A stretch of 64,000 nt of DNA from an uncultured Bacilli bacterium. Its GTDB lineage: Bacteria; Bacillota_I; Bacilli_A; RF39; UBA660. Below, in pieces: positions 57,858-64,000 of this stretch (the first letter of the stretch is position 1; each line of letters starts with the position of its first letter). The stretch covers positions 36,981 to 100,980 of the forward strand of contig CAKOYD010000004.1 of the NCBI GenBank assembly GCA_934130545.1, in the 5' to 3' direction. The notes under the pieces are model-generated. The model saw only the letters and a program-made list of their open reading frames with translations, did no database searches and had not been told where the DNA came from. Both the position numbers and the translations under genes were made by a program.

Positions 57858-57863
57858 GGAGAT

Positions 57864-57940
57864 CATTGATTATTATTTGATTTTAATTTGATTATATTTT
57901 GATTTTTATTTGATTTATTTTTGACTTTGTTTTGTTTTAT
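57864..57940. repeat. Seven 11-bp iterons, consensus aTTTGATTtta
   Basis: Units start at 57864, 57875, 57886, 57897, 57908, 57919 and 57930, each holding TTGATT or a one- or two-base variant. The 11-bp period puts the motif on one face of the helix, as for an initiator-binding or AT-rich melting array. The DnaD-like initiator gene lies next to it. Confidence 0.65.
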
Positions 57941-58021
57941 GAATGATTTATTTTCCAAAAAACTCACGGGAAATATAATTTTGTGTGTATTTAGGTGGCA
58001 GGTCGGTATGTAAAATTATTT

Positions 58022-58052
58022 AAATAAAAAGAGCTATCCCCAGGGGGGATGC
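58022..58052 (-). terminator. Terminator of the DnaD-like operon
   Basis: On the minus strand ATCCCC-CCT-GGGGAT is followed by AGCTCTTTTTATTT. The stem is GC-rich, unusual for the region. Confidence 0.75.
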
Positions 58053-58817
58053 CTAAAATGGAAAGTCAATGTTATGATAACTTACTTCATAATCATCATC
58101 CCAACATTCTCCCTTAAACCAATTAGAACCGTTTTTTATTGTAATATCAGGAATGTCCTCATTTTTTAAATATTCTATATAATTATCTAATCCCTGCTCT
58201 ATGGTATCAAATGTTTCTCCCTTTTTTATTGCTTCATTATAATAATATAGAGCTTCTTTTTTACCTACTCTTTTAGGATATTTATTCCATAGCAATTCAA
58301 ATTGATTCATTATTTTAAGATCAACGTCAGAAGTATCAAATGAGTTATACTCTCCTTCTTTTTGTTTTTCTGAATTAAATTCTTCTTCTTTTTCCTCTTC
58401 TTCATTATTCTTTTTTCTTCTCATCTCATCTATGGTAACCAATGATAGACCATCTGGCAACCTTTCATCATCAAAAAAGTAATAAGTCTTATTATTTGGA
58501 TTTACACCTATCATTTCTCTTTCGTTTTTAAAATATGTAGGATGATATCTATCCTTTCTTAATTGATTATTTGCAAGCCAATGTCTTATAACTATTGGTC
58601 CTGAATCAAATGTATAAATATACCCTTTATCCACTAATGTTTGAATATCATTTTCAGAGCATTCTGCAAATTTGGTAATCTTTTTAGGGTTTCCTACAAA
58701 GCCATCATCGTCTGCTCTTGAACCAAATTCATAATAAAGTAATCTTGCCATAGGTGGCAAATCAGTAAATTGGTCTGAATCAACTATATCTAGACTAAAC
58801 ATTCTTCTTCTAGCCAT
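58053..58817 (-). CDS. DnaD-like phage/plasmid replication initiator
   Basis: 254 residues. The N-terminus (MARRRMFSLDIVDSDQFTDLPPMARLLYYEFGSRADDDGFVGNPKKI) is the winged-helix of phage replisome organisers. After an acidic linker the C-terminal part (about 165-245, FELLWNKYPKRVGKKEALYYYNEAIKKG) looks like a helicase-loader binding segment. It probably starts replication at the neighbouring iteron array. GGTGAAACAATAA precedes the ATG; it overlaps the upstream gene by 8 bases. Confidence 0.72.
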   Translation of the reverse strand: MARRRMFSLDIVDSDQFTDLPPMARLLYYEFGSRADDDGFVGNPKKITKFAECSENDIQTLVDKGYIYTFDSGPIVIRHWLANNQLRKDRYHPTYFKNEREMIGVNPNNKTYYFFDDERLPDGLSLVTIDEMRRKKNNEEEEKEEEFNSEKQKEGEYNSFDTSDVDLKIMNQFELLWNKYPKRVGKKEALYYYNEAIKKGETFDTIEQGLDNYIEYLKNEDIPDITIKNGSNWFKGECWDDDYEVSYHNIDFPF

Positions 58818-59061
58818 TTATTGTTTCACCATGCTTGTAATTAGAAATATTAAAATAATCAAGAACCATATCCATTGAAACTAATCCATTTTGTACTTTT
58901 GACTTTCCATCATAAAACTGATTACTTATTACATTTAAAACTTCTCTTGCTTTATTTCTACCAATAGCACCAATATCCATTATATCTTTAATACTAGCCA
59001 ATTGATATTCCGCAATTTTTTCTATTTCTTCTTTTGTTAGTATTTTTCGTCTTTTTGGCAT
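58810..59061 (-). CDS. DUF3173-like small DNA-binding protein
   Basis: 83 residues. The sequence TKEEIEKIAEYQLASIKDIMDIGAIGRNKAREVL and the C-terminal PxN-like NGLVSMDMVLDYFN match proteins found beside integrases in Tn916-like elements and satellites, where they may act as excisionase or activator. A strong GGAGG precedes the ATG. It is coupled to the DnaD-like gene. Confidence 0.6.
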   Translation of the reverse strand: MPKRRKILTKEEIEKIAEYQLASIKDIMDIGAIGRNKAREVLNVISNQFYDGKSKVQNGLVSMDMVLDYFNISNYKHGETING

Positions 59062-59087
59062 TTTGAAAATCTCCTCCTTTGTATTTA

Positions 59088-59125
59088 ATATAATATTTAT
59101 TTCTTTAAAGCTTCTCAGACTCTAA
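59088..59125. repeat. 38-bp inverted repeat, left copy
   Basis: Its complement starts TTAGAGTCTGAGAAGCTTTA. It matches 60192-60229 in opposite orientation with three mismatches. It overlaps the stop of the HTH gene. Confidence 0.8.
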
Positions 59126-59337
59126 TTCAATACTAATGCATTATCTTTTGCTGAATATTCAAATTTGCTAAATTTAGCATCATATAGTTTTAACATCTTA
59201 TTTAGCATTTCCATGTTTGGAATCGTTTTTTTAGTTTCATAGCTTCTTAATGTAACTATACTTATTCCTAATGCTTCACTAGCTTTTTCTATTGTATATC
59301 CAGCATTTACTCTTAACGCTTTAAGTGTTATTTTCAT
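59122..59337 (-). CDS. Small XRE-type HTH regulator (Cro-like)
   Basis: 71 residues: MKITLKALRVNAGYTIEKASEALGISIVTLRSYETKKTIPN, a standard HTH. I chose the ATG at 59337, eight bases after GGAGGTG, over a much longer upstream frame. It is divergent from the S24-type repressor, giving a classic CI/Cro-like or Stl-like switch. Confidence 0.85.
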   Translation of the reverse strand: MKITLKALRVNAGYTIEKASEALGISIVTLRSYETKKTIPNMEMLNKMLKLYDAKFSKFEYSAKDNALVLN

Positions 59338-59365
59338 TCTTTCACCTCCTCCTATCTTCTTCTCC

Positions 59366-59394
59366 ATTATAGGATAAACATTTCTGTTTGTAAA
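59366..59394 (-). promoter_or_regulatory. Promoter and operator of the HTH gene
   Basis: On the minus strand TTTACA, a 17-base spacer and TATAAT. The spacer contains the palindrome AAACA-GAAA-TGTTT (59376-59389), a likely operator. TTTTATCATT is repeated just beyond (59400-59420 and near 59442). Confidence 0.7.
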
Positions 59395-59434
59395 TATCTT
59401 TTTATCATTTTTATCATTTTTCTTTGCTTTTATA

Positions 59435-59463
59435 TTGACAAATTTATCATTTTGTTTTATTAT
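59435..59463 (+). promoter_or_regulatory. Promoter of the S24-type repressor gene
   Basis: TTGACA, a 17-base spacer and TATTAT on the plus strand, 20 bases before the ATG. TTTATCATTTT lies in the spacer and is shared with the region before the other promoter, so one repressor could control both. Confidence 0.6.
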
Positions 59464-59482
59464 AATATTGGAGGTAGCAAAC

Positions 59483-60145
59483 ATGAATAAAGTAGAAATG
59501 AGAAAAGTCTTAGCTAATAATCTTGTAGCATTATTAGATTATAAAAAGATATCAAGAAAGAATATTGCTGACGATCTTAAACTATCTTATACAAAGGTAT
59601 GTGATTGGACAAGAGCTAGAACTTACCCAAGTGAAATTGAATTAGGTAAATTAGCTAATTATTTAGAAACTACTGTTGAGCAGTTAACTGATGGAGATTC
59701 ATTAATTAATGACAATGGTTTTGAACCTGAACAATCATCAAAAAAAGCCAAGATATCTGTAATAGATATTGACTCTGAAGAATGGATTATTCATCCTGTT
59801 GATTATGAATGGGTTTCTACTAAATACTTAACACCAGAAACAGAATATTTGATATTTGATGTTGTAGATGATCTAATGGCACCTAAATATGATATTGGTG
59901 ATACTGTATTAGTTGAATTTCTAAATAATAAATCAATTAAAGAAGATGGAGATTATTTAGTAAAACTAAAAGAATATGATTCTTGGTTATTCATTCATAT
60001 TTATGTTAAAAAAGATGGCTACTTAGTTGCACCACTTAATAATAACAATTTAAAATCTATCTTGCCTAGGTTTTATACAAAGAAAGAATTCACAGAAAGT
60101 GCTACACAACCTCATAAAGCTATAAGGGTTTCTAAAAATATATAA
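59483..60145 (+). CDS. S24-type repressor (CI/Stl-like)
   Basis: 220 residues: N-terminal HTH (LLDYKKISRKNIADDLKLSYTKVCDWTRARTYPSEIELGKLANYL) and a C-terminal LexA-like S24 domain. The presumed cleavage or Ser/Lys sites are partly diverged (VVDDLMAPKYDIGDTVLVEF, then GDYLVKL), so autocleavage is uncertain. It probably holds the element silent. GGAGG precedes the ATG at 59483; the upstream in-frame codon 48 bases earlier lies in the promoter. Confidence 0.85.
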   Translation: MNKVEMRKVLANNLVALLDYKKISRKNIADDLKLSYTKVCDWTRARTYPSEIELGKLANYLETTVEQLTDGDSLINDNGFEPEQSSKKAKISVIDIDSEEWIIHPVDYEWVSTKYLTPETEYLIFDVVDDLMAPKYDIGDTVLVEFLNNKSIKEDGDYLVKLKEYDSWLFIHIYVKKDGYLVAPLNNNNLKSILPRFYTKKEFTESATQPHKAIRVSKNI

Positions 60146-60151
60146 AAAAAT

Positions 60152-60171
60152 CTCGTACTGGAATACGAGAT
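60152..60171 (-). terminator. Terminator-like hairpin facing left
   Basis: CTCGTA-CTGGAA-TACGAG has a run of seven A on its left side, so it reads as an intrinsic terminator on the minus strand. It lies just past the S24 gene, whose own strand has no U-tract. Confidence 0.55.
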
Positions 60172-60177
60172 CAATCA

Positions 60178-60304
60178 GAAATACCGTTTTGTTAGAGTCT
60201 GAGAAACTTTAAACAAATAAACATTATATAAATACAATGTAATGGGATTTCCTAAATTAATTATACCATTTTTATATAATATTACAAGTTTTTAACGGTA
60301 TTTC
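60178..60304. repeat. 11-bp inverted repeats upstream of the integrase gene
   Basis: GAAATACCGTT (60178-60188) and AACGGTATTTC (60294-60304) are exact complements, 105 bases apart. The right copy ends next to the integrase Shine-Dalgarno region. They may be integrase arm or regulatory sites. Confidence 0.6.
60192..60229. repeat. 38-bp inverted repeat, right copy
   Basis: Starts TTAGAGTCTGAGAAACTTTA. With 59088-59125 it brackets the two divergent regulators. Each copy lies just outside a regulator gene 3' end. Confidence 0.8.
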
Positions 60305-60326
60305 CTTTGTAGAAAGGAACTTTTAT

Positions 60327-61442
60327 ATGGGTGTGTATAAAGATAATAGGCCTACTAAAGATGGTAAGATATGGTTTTATAAGACTCAATACGAAGATAT
60401 TGATGGTACGCATAAAACTAAGAAATCAGGTAGATATGCAACTAAAAAAGAAGCAGAAGATGCTGAGTTTGAATTTAAATTAAAACTAAGGAAATACGAG
60501 AATACTAATAATGTAACTTTTGAAGAAATGATTAGAATGTTTATTGATTTTAGAAGGGATAAAGTTAAGGAAAATACATTATATGGTTATAACAACAAAT
60601 TACCTTATTTAAAATCATTATATAAAGTTAAACTTAAAGATTTTAACTACCATGCTTTTGAAAGATGGCACGATGAAATAAATAGTACGCATCTTGCCAC
60701 AAGAACTAAAAATGATATTTATAAATTATTAAAAACTATTTTGAATTATGCTACTGCATGGCATGAGTTTAGCTTTGCTAAGGTATATCCTAAAATGTAT
60801 AACTTTAATGATCCTAATGAATTTCCAAAAGAACAATTATTTTTCACTTATGAAGAATTCAAACAATTTCTTTCTGTTGAAACTGATATTAAATGGATTG
60901 GTATTTTTGAAATATTATATTACTGTGGATTAAGACGTGGATAGCTTAGAGGATTACAATGGAAAGATATCAATTTTAAAGACAGAACTTTAAGTATATC
61001 CAAGCAAATTAATGACCGTTGTGGATCCGTTAAAAATTGGCGATTCTCGGTTCCTAAAACTAAAAGTAGTATAAGAATATTAAAGATGCCACAAGTCCTC
61101 ACAAACGACCTTAAAATGGTTAAAAACGAGGCAGAAAAGATACCAGGATTTAATGATAATTTTTTTGTAGCTGGAGATATGCTTCCTGTATGTAGCAATA
61201 CACTTACTAATCATAAAAATGTTAACTGTAAATTAGCTAATGTTAAACAAATTCGATTACATGATTTCAGACATTCATGCGCATCCCTTTTAGTTAATAA
61301 AGGAGCTAACGTTCAAGTTGTAGCAAAATATTTAGGCCATACAAAAGTCGAAGAAACTTTAAAAACTTATTCACACCTATTTACAAGCACCCTAGATGAA
61401 GTGGTTGCCGTAATAGATAATTTAGATAATAATAAAAGCTAG
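60327..61442 (+). pseudogene. Tyrosine recombinase (phage-type integrase) with one in-frame TAG
   Basis: The frame is intact for 371 codons except a TAG at 60942. It has an N-terminal arm-binding domain (YATKKEAEDAEFEFKLKL), a core-binding domain and the catalytic residues: Arg in CGLRRG, His-x-x-Arg in LHDFRHS, the LGH His and Tyr in LKTYSHL. The stop falls directly after GLRRG, where relatives have Glu (GLRRGEL), so GAG to TAG is a likely single-base change. A truncated protein lacks most of the active site. Whether TAG is read through is unknown. Confidence 0.88.
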
Positions 61443-61462
61443 ATAAATACTCTAGCTTTTTA
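61434..61462. terminator. Bidirectional terminator between integrase and TOPRIM genes
   Basis: AAAAGCTAGA and TCTAGCTTTT pair over 10 bp, loop TAAATAC; T/A runs on both sides. Confidence 0.85.
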
Positions 61463-62207
61463 AGTCCATTGATATATATTCATCATATTTATCTTTTCCA
61501 AAATAATCAATTCCCCAAAATACACTTGTATTAATAACATATATAAACTCATTATCATGTAAATACTTAACTTGATAAGAAAGTATATTTTCTTGAGATA
61601 TTTTTTCCATATACGTTGAATAATCTCCTTTTGAATTATTAGTTATCATATATGTCTTATCCAAATTTTGTTTAATAATAATTCCTAAGTCACTCTCACC
61701 AACATCATTGAAGTGAACAATTTTACTAATACTATCAATGAACTGTTTATAAGAGGAACACTCATTTTTTGTAACAGTATAACTATTAAAATCAAAATCA
61801 GGCAATGATTTAAAATGCTTAAATGATTCAATCATTGGATAATTTATATATAATTTACCATGTTCAGTTTCATTATTAAAAAAGTCCAACATTGCCTTAA
61901 TTTTTTTGTCATCATATTGAGGCGCTTGAAAATCAAAGTCAAATATTAAGTATATTTCAGAAAAGCCTCCTTTTTCTAACTTGCTATAATTATACATATC
62001 TTTCTTTTTTTTTGCTTTTTCTTTTATTAGTTCAACTATGTCTAATCCTTCATCTTGCGACATTTCATCATATAATCCATAAATATTAGTACCAAATGCA
62101 ACATATTCCTTTTCTCTATTATTTTGGATAAAGTATTTATCTATTATAAGATTACAAAACTTTTTTTCTGTTTTAGCTCCCTCGCAAATGAATAATATTT
62201 TATCCAT
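61452..62207 (-). CDS. TOPRIM (RloB/OLD-partner-like) protein
   Basis: 251 residues. A TOPRIM-like pattern is visible: Glu9 in ILFICEGAKTE and Asp90/Asp92 in IYLIFDFDFQ. These resemble RloB and the DUF4435-type AriB of PARIS systems. The protein is probably a metal-dependent nuclease or RNase. Its ATG overlaps the stop of the AAA gene (TAATG), the usual arrangement in two-gene abortive systems such as AbiL, RloAB and PARIS. I cannot say which one it is. Confidence 0.7.
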   Translation of the reverse strand: MDKILFICEGAKTEKKFCNLIIDKYFIQNNREKEYVAFGTNIYGLYDEMSQDEGLDIVELIKEKAKKKKDMYNYSKLEKGGFSEIYLIFDFDFQAPQYDDKKIKAMLDFFNNETEHGKLYINYPMIESFKHFKSLPDFDFNSYTVTKNECSSYKQFIDSISKIVHFNDVGESDLGIIIKQNLDKTYMITNNSKGDYSTYMEKISQENILSYQVKYLHDNEFIYVINTSVFWGIDYFGKDKYDEYISMDLKS

Positions 62208-63310
62208 TAATCAGTAAAAGCCCCTTCTCTATATAACTTCTCTATGTTATGTGCTTCTCTTAATTCTTTATCAGTACACATTGATAATGATTTAATATAT
62301 TCACTCGTTAAAATAAAAGTACAATCTGGACGAGTTAATTTATTAGACATCAAATAAGTATTATGGCTTGTTAAAATAGATTGAAAAGAATTATGTTTAT
62401 TTAACCTATTAACTATTTTAGCAGCTAATTCAAAATGATATGTTGCATCAAATTCATCTATAAATAAAAATTTTACTTTTTCAAAATAAATTTCCCAACA
62501 ATAATATAGCCATAGTGCTTTTGTACCAGAAGAAATGATGCTTTCAAAAGTGGTTATTCTGTTTCCTTTTTTGACACCCAAGATTTTTCCGTTTGGAACT
62601 TGAATTTCAATTAGATCATATTTAAGACCATTTTCTTCCAAAAAGTTTCCAAATTCTTTAGTCTTACCATTTTCAATTATTATTTTATCTAAAGCATTAG
62701 AATTGTTTCTTAGTCCAATAAAACCTGTAATATCAACGCTTCTAAACCATAACATAGAATTTACAAAATCCATCATTTTAGTTAATGCTTTATTTTTAGT
62801 TAAGATTGTATTATTACATATATATTTTACAACAGATAAATCATCATCATTATATTTCCAATTTAAAGTTTGAGCTTCTTCAATATCAATTATTTTTGAC
62901 TCTGGTTTTGAAAATTCATATTCAATGATTTTTTTGTCATTCAACAATACTTCTTCATATAAAATTTTATAAAGATTTTCCTTCTTATACTTGTATGTTA
63001 TAGTATCTTCACCAAATTTAAATTCATAGTAAAATTCAGCATATTTATGATTTCCATCCATATTTAAATAGTTAGATGCTATTATTGGTTCCATATTTCT
63101 ATTTTTATCAGTTAAATGAAAAGTAATATCAAATAATGCAAAACCTATATTAGTTTTACCAGAACCATTTTTACCATATATAATTGATTTGTTAATTATT
63201 CCATTTTTAATTAGATTTTTATTAAATTGATATTCGTTATGATTTTTAAAGTCTAACACTATTTCCTTATCAAATCCTTTAAACCCCTTTACTTTGAACT
63301 TACATAGCAT
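62207..63310 (-). CDS. OLD-like/AAA_15 ATPase of a two-gene defence system
   Basis: About 367 residues. Walker A GKNGSGKT at 46-53, Walker B FLFIDEFDATYH near 290, and the H-loop LTSHNTYLMS resemble ABC-type ATPases of the OLD/RloA/AriA group. A GAGGTG site supports the ATG at 63310. A second in-frame ATG at 63331 also has a good GGAGG, so the start is not certain. The partner TOPRIM gene follows directly. The pair would sense phage proteins and trigger cell shut-off, by family analogy. Confidence 0.8.
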   Translation of the reverse strand: MLCKFKVKGFKGFDKEIVLDFKNHNEYQFNKNLIKNGIINKSIIYGKNGSGKTNIGFALFDITFHLTDKNRNMEPIIASNYLNMDGNHKYAEFYYEFKFGEDTITYKYKKENLYKILYEEVLLNDKKIIEYEFSKPESKIIDIEEAQTLNWKYNDDDLSVVKYICNNTILTKNKALTKMMDFVNSMLWFRSVDITGFIGLRNNSNALDKIIIENGKTKEFGNFLEENGLKYDLIEIQVPNGKILGVKKGNRITTFESIISSGTKALWLYYCWEIYFEKVKFLFIDEFDATYHFELAAKIVNRLNKHNSFQSILTSHNTYLMSNKLTRPDCTFILTSEYIKSLSMCTDKELREAHNIEKLYREGAFTD

Positions 63311-63358
63311 AATATCACCTCTCAATACCATTATAAGGCCTCCTTTTAAATAAGTCAA

Positions 63359-63731
63359 TGATATTCCGTAATTTTTTTACGGTTACTAATATTATGCTAA
63401 TTAACTAACAAAATATACCAATTTATAAATAAACCTGTTCCCAAGTTGTTCCCAAGAATTATTTTCATTCTTCTATATGCTCGCAAGCCCTTATAAACAC
63501 TGGCTTAAATCAATCTCAATTTTTCGTTGGATGTGGCAGGGGGCAAAAATATATTGCACATAAAATAAATTATTACTAGTTAATTTCCTTATATTTCAAG
63601 CATTTTTAAATTACATCTAATTATTAAATATTATATATTTTTAATCAATATTACGAATTGAGTACCTAAATTGGTACCTAAAATTGTTAATACTATTATT
63701 AATTCTTCATATAAATGAAAGGATAAATATT
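63359..63731. other. Gap holding the island right boundary
   Basis: The 373 bases hold a hairpin at 63365-63384 (CCGTAA-TTACGG), the right attachment repeat, and at 63663-63683 a 12-base-period pair GTACCTAAA. No gene is recognised. Confidence 0.6.
63436..63459. other. Right attachment-site repeat of the island
   Basis: TGTTCCCAAG is directly followed by TTGTTCCCAAGAAT, whose 14 bases are identical to those at 52381-52394. The region lies about 130 bases past the AAA gene start. Confidence 0.65.
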
Positions 63732-64000
63732 ATGAATATAACTTATACAAAATATGGTAATTATTTATTACCACATTTAACACTAGCTAAAAAAGAAAAC
63801 AAACAATTAAATAAATATGGATTATTAAGATTAGAATATTTAAAGAATAATAAAAAAGTATTATATCAAGAATTACTTAAGAAAGATAAATTAAATGAAC
63901 ATCTTTTTTCAGTATGGATTTATGTCAATGCTCCTATCCCACCACTTGAATCTCAGCAGCAATTCAATCAGTTCATCGTCAAAGCGTTTTTGAATTGCTC
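63732..64000 (+). CDS. TnpV-like N-terminus running into an HsdS-like tail (partial)
   Basis: The frame is open to the window end. Residues 1-54 (YGNYLLPHLTLAKKENKQLN, then YGLLRLEYLKNNKKVLYQELL) match TnpV, a small transposon protein of unknown role. From about residue 58 the sequence changes to VWIYVNAPIPPLESQQQFNQFIVKAFLN, which resembles the repeat end of type I specificity subunits (IPxPPLExQ). Base composition also becomes richer in G and C after about 63925. It is probably a recombination junction rather than a normal gene. Confidence 0.5.
   Translation, partial: MNITYTKYGNYLLPHLTLAKKENKQLNKYGLLRLEYLKNNKKVLYQELLKKDKLNEHLFSVWIYVNAPIPPLESQQQFNQFIVKAFLNC

Larger units (their letters stand above)
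57748..58052. other. Repeat-rich gap: candidate origin region
   Basis: The 305-base gap contains a TTCTTA/TTATCC hexamer tract, an 11-bp iteron array and, at the right, the terminator of the DnaD-like gene. No open frame is seen. Confidence 0.6.

Noticed and set aside
59338..59484. Extended N-terminus of the small HTH protein
   Set aside because: The extension covers the divergent promoter region and a much better GGAGGTG-supported ATG follows at 59337.
63365..63384. Integrase core site
   Set aside because: The CCGTAA/TTACGG hairpin is a single copy, whereas the TTGTTCCCAAGAAT repeat occurs at both island ends.

Overview
The window is very AT-rich and densely coded, with strong Shine-Dalgarno sites (GGAGG, AAGGTG) before most starts, the standard genetic code (TGG used for Trp) and most genes on the minus strand. 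The gene set (DivIB/FtsQ, MurB, MurG, an OmpR-type two-component system beside an FtsX-type ABC exporter, RNase R, SmpB, YbeY, NusB, XseAB, a YmfF/YmfH M16 pair beside FtsK/SpoIIIE, bS21 with YqeY) points to a low-GC Bacillota, probably a small-genome host-associated Bacilli lineage of the RF39 or Erysipelotrichia kind. The placement is inferred from gene content; no rRNA or tRNA gene is seen.

Layout. 1-10 kb: start of lon, a type-IVb pilin-like gene, murG-murB-ftsQ, an ABC exporter with its sensor kinase and response regulator, yqeY-rpsU, and a structured RNA candidate with its own promoter. 10-17 kb: rnr, two tandem CapA-like genes and smpB, then two SipW/TasA-type secreted proteins around ybeY and a VanZ-like gene. 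17-20 kb: a small accessory patch with a HipA-like kinase, a HIRAN protein and the 3' remnant of an AlbA_2/Fic-type protein. 20-23 kb: nusB-xseA-xseB and a MurJ/SpoVB-type flippase. 23-27 kb: an unidentified five-gene operon that contains a divergent sigma-70-like protein, transcribed away from a LysR regulator through overlapping promoters. 28-46 kb: a 569-aa protein of unknown function, a hybrid sensor lacking its phospho-histidine, an acyl-CoA synthetase-like protein, DUF1003, ymfF-ymfH, deoD, ftsK, holA, three single-span membrane proteins, a double-HTH regulator and a MATE-like transporter.

46.8-49 kb: an AIPR-family abortive-infection nuclease. Its 3' untranslated region carries a ~400-bp hairpin-rich, MITE-like insertion with terminal inverted repeats and an 8-bp target duplication. 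49-52 kb: a dicarboxylate/amino-acid symporter and a Sel1-repeat protein.

52.37-63.46 kb: an ~11-kb integrative island bounded by direct repeats that share TTGTTCCCAAGAAT. It has a satellite-like core: a tyrosine integrase broken by one in-frame TAG, an S24-type repressor divergent from a small HTH protein, a DUF3173-like small protein, a DnaD-like replication initiator and an array of 11-bp iterons. The cargo is anti-phage: a type III restriction-modification system (Mod-Res) and an OLD-like AAA ATPase plus TOPRIM (RloB-like) pair. The right edge holds a TnpV-like N-terminus that runs into what looks like an HsdS tail.

The strongest candidates for new biology are the hairpin-rich insertion behind the AIPR gene, the defence island with its 38-bp inverted repeats around the regulatory switch, the sigma-like operon at 23-27 kb, and the HipA-HIRAN operon.
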